The notes: generated from the letters alone by a model not told the origin. A DNA stretch of 64,000 nucleotides from CAZKHG01 sp964552655 (GCA_964552655.1 CAZKHG010000006.1:1-64000), one strand, 5' to 3'; positions 15,834 through 24,730 are shown, counted from the first letter of the stretch. Program-made: numbers and translations.

Positions 15834-16607
15834 ATGTTAAAACTATTCATCTCCTTTGCTTCCCGGTTTATCCCTCGTCATTACCAGCAGGTTGTTGCAT
15901 CGTTTTTGCTCCGGATTATAGCAATCTTTCTGAAAGGTAATCGCTTCGAAGATCCGATAACCGGGAAAAAGTACCGAAAAATGTTGCCTTATGGAAGAAT
16001 TGAATCCAGGCCAAATGCACTTGCCCCGCATTCGTTATCACTTGAGCGCCATCGTTTAATCTGGCTATACCTGAAAGAGAAAACCGATTTTTTTACAACC
16101 AATAAACGAGTTTTACATATAGCGCCTGAATACTGCTTTTTAAAACCCTTTAAAAATCTTAACAATCTCGATTATGTAACCGGTGATCTCATCTCCCCAT
16201 GGGCCGACGTAAGGATGGATGTTCAAAACATCCCTTTCCCTGAAAATAGTTTTGATGTTGTAATTTGCAACCATGTATTGGAACATGTTGACAACGATCG
16301 TAAGGCTATGGGTGAACTTTTCCGGGTGATGAAATTTGGTGGTTATGGGATATTTCAGGTTCCGATAGATAATTCGGTTCAGGAAACGATTGAGGATAAA
16401 ACGATTAATACACCCGCACTAAGGGAAAAGCATTATAAGCAGCGCGATCATTACCGCTTATATGGTAGGGATTACCCGGAAAGATTAAGAAAAATCGGAT
16501 TTATGGTTATAGAGGATCACTACGTTAAATCACTTCACCCCAATCTTGTTGAAAGGTATAGCCTTCCGAAAGATGAGATTCTTTATATTTGCAAAAAGAT
16601 TTACTAA
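15834..16607 (+). CDS. Class I SAM-dependent methyltransferase (Methyltransf_11-like)
   Basis: 257 residues. Motif I is unusual: VLHIAPEYCFLKPF (about residues 93-106) replaces the classical GxGxG loop, followed by YVTGDLISPWADVRMDVQNI (motif II and the acidic loop) and FDVVICNHVLEHVDNDRKA (motif IV, about 139-157). LEHV is typical of the Methyltransf_11/UbiE-like group. The N-terminus FASRFIPRHYQQVVASFLLR is hydrophobic and basic, perhaps membrane-associated. The substrate is unknown; a lipid, sugar or small molecule is as likely as protein. It stands between rbfA and a LolC/E-like permease gene (46 bases on). Confidence 0.8.
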   Translation: MLKLFISFASRFIPRHYQQVVASFLLRIIAIFLKGNRFEDPITGKKYRKMLPYGRIESRPNALAPHSLSLERHRLIWLYLKEKTDFFTTNKRVLHIAPEYCFLKPFKNLNNLDYVTGDLISPWADVRMDVQNIPFPENSFDVVICNHVLEHVDNDRKAMGELFRVMKFGGYGIFQVPIDNSVQETIEDKTINTPALREKHYKQRDHYRLYGRDYPERLRKIGFMVIEDHYVKSLHPNLVERYSLPKDEILYICKKIY

Positions 16608-16653
16608 TCAAACCCGGCAGAATTCATCAACCGGACAGGTTAAACGCTAACAC

Positions 16654-17892
16654 ATGAATTTCCCATTCTTTATAGCCAGACGATACCTGCTTGCAAGAAA
16701 ATCGCATAATATAATTAATATAATCTCTGTTATCTCCTTAATAGGTGTGGCAACAGGTGTTTCGGCATTGGTAATTGTCCTTTCCGTTTTCAATGGGTTT
16801 GATAGCCTAATCAGCAAATTATACTCAACCTTTGATGCTGAGGTTCAGGTTAAGGTGGTGGAGGGGAAAACATTTAGTGCAACCCTGCCAGAAATTGGGG
16901 CGTTAAAAAAGCTTGATGGTATTGCAGTTTTTACAGAGGTTTTAGAGGAGAATGCCCTTTTTTCGTACCGGGAGAAAAAACATATTGGCCTGATAAAAGG
17001 TGTAAGCCGTAACTACGCTGAACTTACGGGTGTTGATTCCATGATGGTTGATGGATCTTTTCAGCTATGGCGAGGCAGTCAGCCCCTGGCAATAATGGGA
17101 CAAGGAGTGGCTTACTACCTAAATGCCAACCTGGCTCAATTCGATCCGTTAATGATATATATGCCAAAACGGGGAAAGGCTTCGCTGCTTTCGCCTGAAA
17201 ATGCATTTGCAAAAAAAATAATCATGCCCTCAGGCGTTTTTGCTATTCAGCTGGAGTTCGATTCACAGTATGTAATTGTACCAATTGAGTTTGCCCGTAA
17301 CCTGCTCGATTACAACAACAACGAAGTTACGGCTGTTGAAATTAAGCTCAAAGACGGGGTGAGCAATGAAAGGTTTATTGAGAAAGCCCAAAAACTCCTG
17401 GGAAACAGGTATAAGGTGCTAAACCGGTTCCAACAGAATGAGGCTCTTTATAAAACCATGAAATCTGAGAAATTTGCCATTGGGTTGATACTTACGTTCA
17501 TACTCATCATTGCCTCTTTTGGTATTATTGGTTCCCTCTCAATGCTGATTATTGATAAACGAAAAGATGTTGAAACACTACGGAGCATGGGCGCCGACAA
17601 TGACCTGATTCAAAAAATATTTATGGCCGAAGGGATGCTTATCTCGCTTGGGGGAACAATCATTGGTACCCTTTTGGGCCTTTTTATTTGCTGGTTGCAA
17701 ATAGCCTTTAAGCCAGTAAAACTTCATGGATCAGGTAATTTTATTATTGATGCCTATCCTGTGGATATTCAGTTTCATGACATCTCAATCATTCTGATGA
17801 CTGTTTTTGTAATTGGTTTTCTGGCCGCACGCTTTCCGGTAAGAATTATTACAAAAAGAATCCTAAAAACAGAAGACAGGGGTATTCTTTAA
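16654..17892 (+). CDS. ABC transporter permease of the LolC/LolE lipoprotein-release family
   Basis: 412 residues, close to LolC/LolE. The N-terminus FPFFIARRYLLARKSHNIIN and VATGVSALVIVLSVFNGFDS gives the first membrane helix and the family's N-terminal signature. A periplasmic domain of about 230 residues follows (to about 265). Three more helices form the FtsX domain (KSEKFAIGLILTFILIIASF, IDKRKDVETLRSMGADNDLI, then two C-terminal helices). With an ATPase LolD-type partner encoded elsewhere it would extract outer-membrane lipoproteins from the inner membrane. Bacteroidota often carry a single LolC/E hybrid. The start is ATG 16654; the AraC regulator gene begins 13 bases after the stop. Confidence 0.88.
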   Translation: MNFPFFIARRYLLARKSHNIINIISVISLIGVATGVSALVIVLSVFNGFDSLISKLYSTFDAEVQVKVVEGKTFSATLPEIGALKKLDGIAVFTEVLEENALFSYREKKHIGLIKGVSRNYAELTGVDSMMVDGSFQLWRGSQPLAIMGQGVAYYLNANLAQFDPLMIYMPKRGKASLLSPENAFAKKIIMPSGVFAIQLEFDSQYVIVPIEFARNLLDYNNNEVTAVEIKLKDGVSNERFIEKAQKLLGNRYKVLNRFQQNEALYKTMKSEKFAIGLILTFILIIASFGIIGSLSMLIIDKRKDVETLRSMGADNDLIQKIFMAEGMLISLGGTIIGTLLGLFICWLQIAFKPVKLHGSGNFIIDAYPVDIQFHDISIILMTVFVIGFLAARFPVRIITKRILKTEDRGIL

Positions 17893-17905
17893 TCTGTTAT
17901 TGGCT

Positions 17906-19039
17906 ATGGATAAAATTCTGATAATTGGAGTTTTTGAAGGAGTTTTTCTCACTTTGCTACTGGTTACAAAAAAGAAACGAACAATCAGCGATACTATTCT
18001 GGCTTCTTTCTTTCTGCTTTTTTCTATCAATATTTTTCTAAGTTTCCTAGAGGCATATAACCGAAAGAATGGATTCCCCTTTCCATTCTTTATTTTCACT
18101 GCAGCCCCTTTTCTACTACTTTATGGACCAATAATGTGGTTATATATAAAATCGCTAACCGATCAGTATTTTAGGATAAAACCGATTTATTTTCTTAACC
18201 TGATTCCCTTTATCCTGATGTTGCTGCAACACAGCATAGAGATTTATAGCCTGCCAACAGCTCAAAGGATTGAGTACGTTCAAGCAGAAACATTCAAGTT
18301 ATCCTTCTTCTACCCGTTCTTTCTCTTATTAATTGCCTTCCTTCCGGTTATCTATTTTTATTTTGGGATAAGATTAATAGCGGCTTACAAAAGGAAAATA
18401 GAAGGGTATTTTTCACAAACCATGGGGATTGACCTTAAGTGGCTTAATACCATTTTGTTTTCCTGGATTTCTGTTTCCATCTTTATTAATGTTTTTTTTA
18501 TTGTTGATCTGGTGCACCCCATTGCCCCATTTGGGTTGATGCAATTTCTCAGCTTTGTAATTGCTGCAATTTACATTGTATTTATTGGGTTTTATGGACT
18601 GAAACAGGACAATATTTTTCTCTCACGAACTATTGAAGTTAACCTGTCGGGTACCATACAGGTGCCTGATAATAACTTTTCAAAACCATTAAAAGAGGAA
18701 GAAAAAAAATTTATTGAGGAGTTAATTTCCTACATGAACAACCGGAAGCCTTATCTTCAACCTGAAATAACTCTAAAAAATTTAAGCGATGAACTTAAGG
18801 TAACACCTGAATATCTTTCTGAAATAATTAATACTGACCTTAATAAAAATTTTTTTGATTTTATTAATCATTACCGAATTGAAGAGTTTAAGAAAGAGTG
18901 CAAGGATACAAAAAACAAAAATTTGAATATTATCGGTTTGGCCTTTAATTGTGGGTTTAACTCAAAAGCCACATTTAATCGTGTATTTAAAAAGGCTACT
19001 GGTCTAACTCCAAGTGAGTATATCGGAAAGTCTCAATAA
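17906..19039 (+). CDS. Membrane-tethered AraC family transcriptional regulator (7 TM plus HTH)
   Basis: 377 residues from ATG 17906 (a TTG two codons earlier was passed over). The first 240 residues contain about seven hydrophobic helices, starting with ILIIGVFEGVFLTLLLV and ending with IAAIYIVFIGFYGL. The C-terminal 100 residues are a two-HTH AraC domain: ITLKNLSDELKVTPEYLSEI, then LNIIGLAFNCGFNSKATFNR and VFKKATGLTPSEYIG. Such proteins are thought to sense a signal at the membrane and bind DNA while tethered. The stop codon lies inside the first element of a TGAGACC repeat array that leads to the next gene, so the array is the natural candidate target. It follows the permease gene by 13 bases and may share its transcript. 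Confidence 0.88.
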   Translation: MDKILIIGVFEGVFLTLLLVTKKKRTISDTILASFFLLFSINIFLSFLEAYNRKNGFPFPFFIFTAAPFLLLYGPIMWLYIKSLTDQYFRIKPIYFLNLIPFILMLLQHSIEIYSLPTAQRIEYVQAETFKLSFFYPFFLLLIAFLPVIYFYFGIRLIAAYKRKIEGYFSQTMGIDLKWLNTILFSWISVSIFINVFFIVDLVHPIAPFGLMQFLSFVIAAIYIVFIGFYGLKQDNIFLSRTIEVNLSGTIQVPDNNFSKPLKEEEKKFIEELISYMNNRKPYLQPEITLKNLSDELKVTPEYLSEIINTDLNKNFFDFINHYRIEEFKKECKDTKNKNLNIIGLAFNCGFNSKATFNRVFKKATGLTPSEYIGKSQ

Positions 19040-19091
19040 CCTGAGACCACTCTCACATCCTGTTGAGACCTCAAAATTGTAAAGTGAGACC
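19030..19091 (+). promoter_or_regulatory. TGAGACC repeat array, candidate AraC operator
   Basis: TGAGACC occurs at 19042-19048, 19064-19070 and 19085-19091, spaced 22 and 21 bases (two helical turns). GTCTCA at 19030-19035 forms an inverted repeat with the first copy. The last copy lies where the -33 element of the following gene should be. Direct repeats with about 21-base phasing are the usual form of AraC-family sites. Confidence 0.5.
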
Positions 19092-19104
19092 TCCCACTCC
19101 TGAA

Positions 19105-19112
19105 TATCTTTT
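19105..19112 (+). promoter_or_regulatory. -7-like element before the lipoprotein barrel gene
   Basis: TATCTTTT, one mismatch from TAnnTTTG, 33 bases before the ATG at 19145. No TTTG at -33; the third TGAGACC copy occupies that place, which fits an activator-dependent promoter. Confidence 0.4.
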
Positions 19113-19144
19113 TCATTTGCTTCATAATTCAAAAATTATTAAAA

Positions 19145-19822
19145 ATGAAAAAAATAGTTTGTTGTTTAGCTATTGCAGTTTTATCGGGTTGCACAGTTAC
19201 CAAAGATGGTGGAACCTGGCATCCGGCATATAGAGTTCAGGGTGGGCTTAACAAAGGGGGAATTACCGAAAATACTGATTTTACTAAAACTCCCGAAATT
19301 CAACCTGATGCATTTTCCGGGGCAACCAAAACAGGAGTTCATACAAGCGGTCATATTGTAATACCCTTTAAAAGGAATTCGATTGAAACCGGGGTTGATT
19401 TTATGCATAATAACCAGAAGTTTGCTTTTAACGATAATACCAATGGTTTTAACGGGAAAAGGGATATAGGTTTGTCCCAGTTTATGCTACCTATTACTTA
19501 CAATTTCGGACTATTTAGAAAGAATAATTCTTTGGGTAACCTTCAAATAAAAATCGGGTACCTTTTGCAATTCAACTTTTTCTCTGTATCCGATCATGGG
19601 GCTAATTTACCCGGCTTCACCGTTAAACATTTTTCAAATGGTTTTACTGTTGGCTTGTCCGCAACTCCCTTTCAATTTAACAATGGCAATCGTTTGGGTT
19701 TTTATCTTGATGGCTACAGGGGGACAAAAGTTTACGACGATTTCTACAACAGCAGCATTTATGAAATGCCCGGATCAAGTTTTGTTAAGTTTGGGGTATT
19801 TTACCAATTCGGAAAGCATTAA
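19145..19822 (+). CDS. Uncharacterised lipoprotein, probable outer-membrane beta-barrel
   Basis: 225 residues with a lipoprotein signal: MKKIVCCLAIAVLSGC, lipobox L-S-G-C with the lipidated cysteine at residue 16. The rest is rich in aromatic residues and alternating polar and hydrophobic stretches (SGHIVIPFKRNSIETGVDF, QFMLPITYNFGLF, LQIKIGYLLQFNFFS, SFVKFGVFYQFGKH), ending in an aromatic-rich strand as barrel proteins do. A full 8- to 10-strand barrel with a lipidated cysteine is unusual, so the lipid call and the barrel call should be weighed together. First gene after the TGAGACC array; the flavodoxin gene follows 12 bases later. Confidence 0.6.
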   Translation: MKKIVCCLAIAVLSGCTVTKDGGTWHPAYRVQGGLNKGGITENTDFTKTPEIQPDAFSGATKTGVHTSGHIVIPFKRNSIETGVDFMHNNQKFAFNDNTNGFNGKRDIGLSQFMLPITYNFGLFRKNNSLGNLQIKIGYLLQFNFFSVSDHGANLPGFTVKHFSNGFTVGLSATPFQFNNGNRLGFYLDGYRGTKVYDDFYNSSIYEMPGSSFVKFGVFYQFGKH

Positions 19823-19834
19823 ACCTCAGCTATT

Positions 19835-20404
19835 ATGAAAAATTTTTTAATTCTTATTATCCCGCTAATTTGTTTAGGGTGCCAATCTAAATCACAGGAA
19901 TTAATAAACAATACTAACATGAAAACTGCAATTATTTACGCGTCAAAACATGGGACAACTGAGAAGGTTGCAAATATTATTAATGAGAAACTCGATGGTT
20001 CAAACGTCCAAATCATCAATCTAAAGAACAAGCAAAAAATTGATCTGTCGAATTACGAAACTGTAATCATTGGTGGGTCCATACATGCCGGGAGTATTCA
20101 GGGTGAGGTTAAATATTTCATAAAAGAGAACACAATCGCTCTTATGCAAAAAAAGATTGCCCTGTTCCTTTGCTGCATGGATGAGGCCCGCGAGAAAGAA
20201 GAGTTTGACAACAACTACCCTGAACTTATCCGAAATCATTCAGCGTATAATGCCATTGTTGGTGGTGAATTCCTGTTTGAAAAGATGAATTTCATTGAAA
20301 AATTTCTGGTTCGGAAAATCTCAGGGGTAAACTCAACGGTCTCGAAACTAAGGTATGATCAAATTGACAACCTGGTAAGCGCAGTTAAAAACCAATCAAA
20401 ATGA
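19835..20404 (+). CDS. Flavodoxin-domain protein with an N-terminal lipoprotein-like leader
   Basis: 189 residues from ATG 19835. Residues 1-28 read as a signal sequence with possible lipobox C-L-G-C (cysteine 16). From residue 29 a flavodoxin fold starts: TAIIYASKHGTTEKVANII, where SKHGTTEK is the FMN phosphate loop, then YETVIIGGSIHAGSIQGEV and KKIALFLCCMDEA. The spacing is like the HemG-type (protoporphyrinogen oxidase-like) flavodoxins. A second start at ATG 19919 would give a plain cytosolic flavodoxin of 161 residues. If the upstream start is used, the protein would be exported and perhaps lipidated, which is rare for flavodoxins. The stop overlaps the next start (ATGA). Confidence 0.75.
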   Translation: MKNFLILIIPLICLGCQSKSQELINNTNMKTAIIYASKHGTTEKVANIINEKLDGSNVQIINLKNKQKIDLSNYETVIIGGSIHAGSIQGEVKYFIKENTIALMQKKIALFLCCMDEAREKEEFDNNYPELIRNHSAYNAIVGGEFLFEKMNFIEKFLVRKISGVNSTVSKLRYDQIDNLVSAVKNQSK

Positions 20405-21252
20405 AAAAGGTAATTGTTGTTTCGGCTATTCTGATGATGTCGTTTGTTGTTATTATAGCCCTTTCACAGAAAATGAAAAAAATATTCAAATCTGAGGTAA
20501 GTACCGCTTTGGAAAGAACAAAGGGCATCACGCCCGAGCTGCTTACCGAAAATGATATTCTCCATTTACCGGCAGTGGTACAAAAGTATCTTCGCTATGC
20601 TGGAGTGGTAGGCAAAGAAAAGGTTGTTAACTTCAGGGTGGAGTTTGACGGTGGGATTCGGTCAAACCCTGGCGATCCTTTCATGAAATTGAGGTCAGTT
20701 CAATATAATTTCATTGATAATCTTACTCGCATCTTTTATATCACCGCAAAAAAAACGGGCATTCCTGCTTATGGCATTCATCTATATAAAAAGGAAACAG
20801 CAATTATGGTAATCAAAATGCTGGGATTGTTTACCGTTGCCGATGCTAAAGGGCAGGAAATGAATCAGGGAGAAACAGTAACCGTATTCAACGACATGTG
20901 CTTTATGGCACCAGCCACATTAATTGATAAAAACATTCAATGGGAAACCATTGACCCATTAACTGTAAAAGCAAGATTTACCAATGGCGGAATAACAATA
21001 AGTGCTACCCTGTTTTTCAATGATTGTGGGGAACTGGTTAATTTTGTCAGCAACGACCGTTTTGAAACCAAGGATGGGAAAAACTACTATAACTATCCAT
21101 GGGAAACTCCGGTTTTTGGAGGGTATCAGGAGATAAATGGTTATCGGTTAGCCAGAGGGGCAAAAGCAATCTATAAGCATCCCGAAGGGGATTTTTGCTA
21201 CGGGGAATTTAAGATTAAGAATATTGAATATAATTGTAAAGAATTTGAATAG
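20401..21252 (+). CDS. DUF6544/DUF6920-like protein with N-terminal membrane segment
   Basis: 283 residues, with the start inside the stop of the flavodoxin gene (ATGA overlap), so the two are coupled. A membrane or signal segment lies at residues 4-22 (VIVVSAILMMSFVVIIALS), followed by the LLTENDILHLPAVVQKYLRY region that resembles the DUF6544 group. The body is a mixed alpha/beta domain with KLRSVQYNFIDNLTRIFYI, ETVTVFNDMCFMAPATLID and a C-terminal FGGYQEINGYRLARGAKAIY. That sequence of features is seen in this family, but no function has been established to my knowledge. The unit barrel-flavodoxin-DUF6544 probably acts together under the AraC-type regulator; the joint task is unknown. Confidence 0.6.
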   Translation: MKKVIVVSAILMMSFVVIIALSQKMKKIFKSEVSTALERTKGITPELLTENDILHLPAVVQKYLRYAGVVGKEKVVNFRVEFDGGIRSNPGDPFMKLRSVQYNFIDNLTRIFYITAKKTGIPAYGIHLYKKETAIMVIKMLGLFTVADAKGQEMNQGETVTVFNDMCFMAPATLIDKNIQWETIDPLTVKARFTNGGITISATLFFNDCGELVNFVSNDRFETKDGKNYYNYPWETPVFGGYQEINGYRLARGAKAIYKHPEGDFCYGEFKIKNIEYNCKEFE

Positions 21253-21314
21253 GTCAATAGCTTTGTTTTGCGGTGACATCGAGATAAATACTGGGTTTCT
21301 CCGGTTCCGAGGGT

Positions 21315-22754
21315 TTATTTCCTCTCAGGCCAAATCAAACTAGCCAACACTGCCATTGCAAAAGCAAAAACAAAACTTCCAAAACGCTCCGATATCCCAG
21401 TGGGTCCTATTAATAATGTTTTCCAAACAATAGCACCAATCGTCCCGCAGATCAGTGAGGCAAAAAGGCCTGCGCGTGAAAACCTCTTCCAGAACAGCAG
21501 AAGAAGTAAAGCTGGCCCAAACGATGAACCTATACCCGCCCAGGCATAGGATACCAGGCTATATACGGTATCCTTCATAAAAATCACCAGGAGCATTGCC
21601 ACAACTCCAACACCAAGAGTTAAAATTTTATTGAGAAGCAGCATATTTAAACCCTTGTAAGGTTTTCTGGAAATATTTGCATACAAATCCTCGCTCATTG
21701 AAGAAGAGCAAACAATCAACTCGGATGATGCCGTGGACATCATTGCAGATACAGCACCGGAAAGCAATATGCCAGCAAGAATGGGCTGCATTAAACCGAC
21801 AACAAGCGATGGCATAATCTGCTCTGCATCCTTAGCAACTCTTGCAGTTTCAATACCTGCCACGCCACCTTTAATAAGAGCATAGCCTGCAATGCCAATA
21901 ATTATAGCACCCGTATATGCAATTATTGTCCAAATTGTAGCCACCCATTGAGCCGTGTTACCATCCTTGGCATTTCTCAGCGCCATCATTCTTGCCAGCA
22001 ACTGGGGTTGCCCGGTATATCCGAATGCCCAGCTTAAACCGTTCAATACTAAAATAAGAGCTGCTGCTCCACTGGCTCCACCTGTAAGCGAAGTCATGTG
22101 AGGTCCGGCTTCTGTGAGTTTTTCGGCTAGGCTTATATTATTTGAAGCTAATATTAACAGCAGAATTATTGGCATTACAATCAGCGTAAAAATCATCAGA
22201 ACTGCCTGAACCACATCAGTTGCCACAACGGTGATGAACCCCCCAAGAACGGTATAAAGCGTTACAATGCCAGCCCCAATAACCATTCCCCAGAATGGCG
22301 TTAAGCCAAAAGTATCGTGGAATACTTTACCTGCCCCGCTGAACTGGGCCGCAATATAGAAAACAAAGAAAAAAACTACAATCAGCGAGGAAATTATGCC
22401 CACAGATTTTTCAGTTCCCGGAAATCTCCTTGCCAATAAACCAGGAATGGTCATTGCCCCTGTTTTTTCTGTGGCAATTCTCAGGGGGTTTGCCATTACC
22501 AACCAGATAAAAATAATACCAATAACGCATCCCAGAGCAACCCAGATAGTACTTACCCCTTCGGCAAAAGCATGACCAGTTAAACCGAGAATAAGCCACG
22601 CTGACTCCCCTGTTGACCTTTCAGAAAGAGCCAGTGCAACTCCCCCAATCTTTTTCCCGCCAATAACATAATCTTCATGGGTTTTTGCCTTAAGTGCCGA
22701 CCAAATTGCGACACCCACAACAAAGGCAAGGTAAAGTACAAAAACAGCAATCAT
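21315..22754 (-). CDS. putP: Sodium/proline symporter (solute:sodium symporter family)
   Basis: 479 residues, about 13 membrane helices, inner membrane. The N-terminal FVLYLAFVVGVAIWSALKAK, DYVIGGKKIGGVALALSERS and GESAWLILGLTGHAFAEGVS match PutP, whose helix 2 holds sodium- and proline-binding residues. VSAMMSTASSELIVCSSSMS is the helix-8 region with the sodium-coordinating serines and threonines. It takes up proline with sodium. It is not linked to a proline dehydrogenase gene here. Monocistronic in appearance: a 102-base gap to the glycosyltransferase gene upstream on the same strand and a convergent plus-strand neighbour downstream. Confidence 0.92.
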   Translation of the reverse strand: MIAVFVLYLAFVVGVAIWSALKAKTHEDYVIGGKKIGGVALALSERSTGESAWLILGLTGHAFAEGVSTIWVALGCVIGIIFIWLVMANPLRIATEKTGAMTIPGLLARRFPGTEKSVGIISSLIVVFFFVFYIAAQFSGAGKVFHDTFGLTPFWGMVIGAGIVTLYTVLGGFITVVATDVVQAVLMIFTLIVMPIILLLILASNNISLAEKLTEAGPHMTSLTGGASGAAALILVLNGLSWAFGYTGQPQLLARMMALRNAKDGNTAQWVATIWTIIAYTGAIIIGIAGYALIKGGVAGIETARVAKDAEQIMPSLVVGLMQPILAGILLSGAVSAMMSTASSELIVCSSSMSEDLYANISRKPYKGLNMLLLNKILTLGVGVVAMLLVIFMKDTVYSLVSYAWAGIGSSFGPALLLLLFWKRFSRAGLFASLICGTIGAIVWKTLLIGPTGISERFGSFVFAFAMAVLASLIWPERK

Positions 22755-22856
22755 ATCTTTTATATTATACTTTTAATAAGGCTAAGATATAAAAGTCTGT
22801 GATTATTTTGATTACTTTTTGATGACACATTCCAGGCTAGGAAGGAATCAGAATCT

Positions 22857-23957
22857 TTATCTCTTTTCAATCCTGATAGTGGTAATAAGTTCTTTTATGG
22901 CGTCATCTAAAAGATTCAGGTGCTGTGAAAATGTAATATTCCTTGCCAGTGATTCAGAAAGATCAATATTCATCAAATCATCCTGTTGGCATGTTTTGAA
23001 TAGCTCCTTGTTAGATAAATAACTTGCAATATACTCCTGTTCTGTTTGACCTGGAGTGGGTACAATTAATCCCCCTTTCCCTACTGCCACCAGATCCATA
23101 ATTGTACTGTACCCAGCCCTTGTAATCAGGTATTTGGATGAGTTTACTGCCTTAATGAAATCATTATCTTTTAAATGACCGGTATAAAAAATACCTTCAT
23201 TTTCAAAAATTGTTGTTCCATTTTTCAGATTCCCCATTACAACCAGAGTCTTAAGTTTTTGTTTCTTAGAGTAATTGGTTATTGATTCAATCAGCAATTC
23301 CCTTTGAGGCGATGGCCCTGAAACAATTCCCACCAAATCCCATTCCAGGGGTATGTGTTCTATGCTTTTCCCCTGAAAACGTGATAGTAAACCAATATAC
23401 CTTGCATTTGCGGGAGTTTTTTTGGGGTGGGATAAATCCCCCGCAAGGTTATTTTTATCAGCATAATCGGGAAGCCAGCAAAAAGTGAAACGGTTCGCCA
23501 TTACCCGAACTAAATATTCTCCAACAGGTTTCAAAAACCGGAATGGCATAGGGAAAACAATGCTAAGCTGATGAGTTATTAAAACAGATTTTATTTTTTT
23601 GCCCCAAAGCCCGTACCTGTTATCGGAGATAACAATACCTATATTGTAATCCTTTACAATTCTTTTTAAAACAAAATGTTCCTTAATTAATAGGTAAGGA
23701 ATTTTGATTGCAATTCCTATAAGTGGTAATAATTGGGTTGACCTTTTAACAAGCTTAACTTTAAGCGAAGGGAAAATTATTGTTTTGATATCAGGGAAAT
23801 GGGATTTTAAAAAATTCATCTGTGGTTCGTCTCCAGCCGCTAGAACTTCAAACCCATATTTATTAAGCCCCAAAATAACCGGAATAAGCCTGCTTGCATG
23901 TCCTAGCCCCCAGCCAAGAGGACAAACAAGAACTCTGTTATTAGGGATCGTTTCCAT
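22857..23957 (-). CDS. MurG-like glycosyltransferase (GT28 type, GT-B fold)
   Basis: 366 residues. The N-terminal half starts with RVLVCPLGWGLGHASRLIPVI (glycine-rich loop of GT-B enzymes) and a basic, hydrophobic stretch IAIKIPYLLIKEHFVLKRI. The C-terminal half has TLVVMGNLKNGTTIF, FYTGHLKDNDFIKAVNSS and the UDP-sugar-binding end ITRAGYSTIMDLVAVGKGGL plus PTPGQTEQEYIASYL. It resembles MurG and related glycolipid glycosyltransferases but is not murG itself (no dcw neighbours). Its ATG overlaps the stop of the radical SAM gene by one base (TAATG), so the two are coupled. The acceptor is unknown. Confidence 0.78.
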   Translation of the reverse strand: METIPNNRVLVCPLGWGLGHASRLIPVILGLNKYGFEVLAAGDEPQMNFLKSHFPDIKTIIFPSLKVKLVKRSTQLLPLIGIAIKIPYLLIKEHFVLKRIVKDYNIGIVISDNRYGLWGKKIKSVLITHQLSIVFPMPFRFLKPVGEYLVRVMANRFTFCWLPDYADKNNLAGDLSHPKKTPANARYIGLLSRFQGKSIEHIPLEWDLVGIVSGPSPQRELLIESITNYSKKQKLKTLVVMGNLKNGTTIFENEGIFYTGHLKDNDFIKAVNSSKYLITRAGYSTIMDLVAVGKGGLIVPTPGQTEQEYIASYLSNKELFKTCQQDDLMNIDLSESLARNITFSQHLNLLDDAIKELITTIRIEKR

Positions 23958-24730
23958 TAAGCTGAAACCTGAACCGGAATTCCCATTGCCTCAACCTTTG
24001 CAGCAATTATTTTTAATTCTTTTAATGGCACCTTTTCAAGATCGTTGGCAGGTGTGTCGCGAGCAATGGTGTAAACCATTACCTCTTTGGGTTTGATTTC
24101 CTTTATGATATCTAACCAGTTTTTTACCTCTTCATTGGTTGTGTTATCAACAACCTTCCCCTCGAAAGTTCCTCTCAGGAATAATGTTTGAATAATCAGG
24201 TTTCCTTCAAATAATTTCAGGTTTTCAACTAAACTTTTAACAGAAATTTTTACCCTCGGTTGATTCAACAATTGAATTGTTGAATTGAATGCAGAATCCA
24301 GCTTAAGTATATTCTGATCAACCTTTTTAAGAGCTGCGACCACTTGTGGTTTGTCAAGCATTGTAGAGTTAGATAATACAGCAATTCTGGCCCAGGGAAA
24401 GTATTTGTTCCGTAATTCGATGGAATCATCAATAATCCCCGCAAAATCGGGGTGAAGCGTGGGTTCTCCGTTCCCTGCATAGGTTATTACATCAAGGGTA
24501 TCGCCTTTAAATTGCATACTCTGCAACTTCTCTTCCAGAAAAGTTCTTACCTCTTTGCGCGAGGGTAATCGCCCTTTTTCCTTTCTATCAGTCCAGCCAC
24601 ACTCGCAATAAATACAATCAAAGGAGCATATCTTTGAATTCACCGGCAGCAGATTAATTCCCAATGAAACACCAAGCCTACGACTACGTACGGGCCCAAA
24701 AACTATGCTATCAAAAAGAAATGTGGTCAT
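23957..24730 (-). CDS. Radical SAM protein of the COG0731-like group
   Basis: 257 residues. The N-terminal GPVRSRRLGVSLGINLLPV and the cluster CSFDCIYCECGW (Cys 35, 39, 42) are typical of the COG0731 radical SAM group. The cysteines bind the 4Fe-4S cluster that cleaves S-adenosylmethionine. TYAGNGEPTLHPDF is the glycine-rich SAM-contact motif, and FLRGTFEGKVVDNTTNEEVK follows. A short C-terminal region suggests no further cluster. Substrate unknown; members of the group include tRNA wybutosine-like enzymes in archaea and uncharacterised bacterial proteins. It overlaps the glycosyltransferase gene by one base and lies 67 bases after the amidohydrolase gene. Confidence 0.85.
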   Translation of the reverse strand: MTTFLFDSIVFGPVRSRRLGVSLGINLLPVNSKICSFDCIYCECGWTDRKEKGRLPSRKEVRTFLEEKLQSMQFKGDTLDVITYAGNGEPTLHPDFAGIIDDSIELRNKYFPWARIAVLSNSTMLDKPQVVAALKKVDQNILKLDSAFNSTIQLLNQPRVKISVKSLVENLKLFEGNLIIQTLFLRGTFEGKVVDNTTNEEVKNWLDIIKEIKPKEVMVYTIARDTPANDLEKVPLKELKIIAAKVEAMGIPVQVSA

